Assembly: GCA_944393565.1 (NCBI GenBank)
Contig: CALYAM010000001.1
Span: forward strand, 138,907 to 202,906
Direction of reading: 5' to 3'
Length of the DNA: 64,000 bases
Source: an uncultured Clostridia bacterium
GTDB taxonomy: Bacteria > Bacillota > Clostridia > TANB77 > CAG-508
The number at the start of each line of letters is the position of its first letter. Position 1 is the stretch's first letter. This document shows, in pieces, positions 63,346 through 64,000 of the stretch. Below the pieces are notes generated by a model. The model worked only from the letters and a program-made list of their open reading frames with translations. It did no database searches and was not told where the DNA came from. The position numbers were made by a program, and so were the translations under genes.

Positions 63346-64000
63346 TATATTTAACATTGCACAAAATCAAAGTTTTGTGCAAATAGAGATAGGAGCATAA
63401 TATAATACAGCCATAAACCTCTACTTTTACTAATTCAAGGCTTTTAGCTGTTTTATACATATCATTATTCCTTTATATATCTTTATTTTTTATTTATATC
63501 TATATTATATTCATTATTATTATAATCCTTTGTATTATAGTTATATCAATATTCTTATGACTCATTAAAATCAATTTTAAGACATTTTTTTATTTTACTT
63601 ATATAATTTCATTACTATAATTATTTTACTTATTTTATTTTTAAATTTATATCTATAATTTTTTCTTATTATATATTTTTCATTCTTATATATTAAATTC
63701 TATGAAAATTTTTCAAAAATCTCCAAAGTGCCTATTTCTCCATATTTGCCTTATTTTACGGACAACAAACTATATGCCTAAAAAATAAAAACGGCTTAAA
63801 ATCGATTCTCGTGCGTCGCTTTTTTGGCACTTTTTTGCATATCTATATATGATAGTAGTTTCTTCAAAAAAATCTACTTTTTAATGGTAATTTTCTAAAA
63901 TCAATATTTAACCTAAAATTTTAAACAAGTAATTTATCAATCTAAAAATAAAAATGGCTTAAAATCGATTTTAGAAGGTCATTATTTTGTATGATTTTAG
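63346..64000. other. AT-rich region without a recognisable gene
   Basis: Very AT-rich, with stops in all frames and no tRNA seen. It contains a direct repeat of about 28 bases: 63777-63806 and 63941-63969 share CTAAAAAATAAAAA-[C/T]GG-CTTAAAATCGATT. It may be the distal edge of a neighbouring operon. Confidence 0.5.

Overview
The window is low-GC (roughly 30 percent) Firmicutes DNA, most likely from an anaerobic, spore-forming Clostridia bacterium, perhaps an uncultured gut lineage. Reasons: strong AGGAGG ribosome sites, the priA-def-fmt order, oxygen-sensitive class III ribonucleotide reductase (nrdD/nrdG), formate-tetrahydrofolate ligase, acetate production through pta-ackA, and sporulation genes (sleB-like hydrolase, dpaB/spoVFB, yabP, yabQ).

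Layout. 1-5540: priA tail, def, fmt, an Asp23/AmaP/DUF2273 envelope cluster, nusB, xseA, xseB and a DUF212 membrane protein. 5580-9300: fhs, a cortex-lytic-type hydrolase and a membrane-linked XRE regulator. 9700-15800: Sua5 protein, gene debris, an ABC exporter pair, ogt, a Tag glycosylase fused to a ferredoxin domain, and DUF362. 15800-26300: a Crp/Fnr regulator divergent from nrdDG with a perfect palindrome between them, hemolysin III, polA, a lytic transglycosylase, an acyl-CoA synthetase and galE. 26400-27670: a 5'-truncated formylglycine-enzyme/C-lectin-like gene whose end resembles a diversity-generating-retroelement variable region; a shorter copy with the same leader hairpin lies at 10.5-10.9 kb. 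27700-39800: rpmF, der, plsY, gpsA, dtd, a lipoprotein, rnpB, tRNA-Leu(GAG), pta, two ackA paralogues flanking two unknown small genes, dpaB and a tyrosine recombinase. 39900-55400: CopZ-like protein, membrane proteins, a Bce-like ABC transporter with its two-component system, a toxin-antitoxin pair, gene debris and two more ABC systems. 55400-63230: a double glycosyltransferase, prfB with its classical +1 frameshift, an ACT-less aspartokinase, GtrA, yabP, yabQ, a DivIC-like protein and rho. 63.2-64.0 kb is AT-rich with no gene seen.

Most notable observation. Four otherwise intact genes (xseA, slt, dtd, dpaB) are each split by a +1 frameshift, and in all four the lesion is the same: one extra C directly before a glycine codon (GGA, GGA, GGA, GGC), creating an in-frame CGG. 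By eye, in-frame CGG occurs only twice more in the roughly 17,000 codons of the window, both near the starts of the two unusual small genes between the ackA paralogues. This fits CGG being unassigned or starved and read by +1 frameshifting onto GGN, in addition to the known prfB frameshift. A systematic C-before-GG sequencing artefact is the main alternative, and the window alone cannot exclude it.
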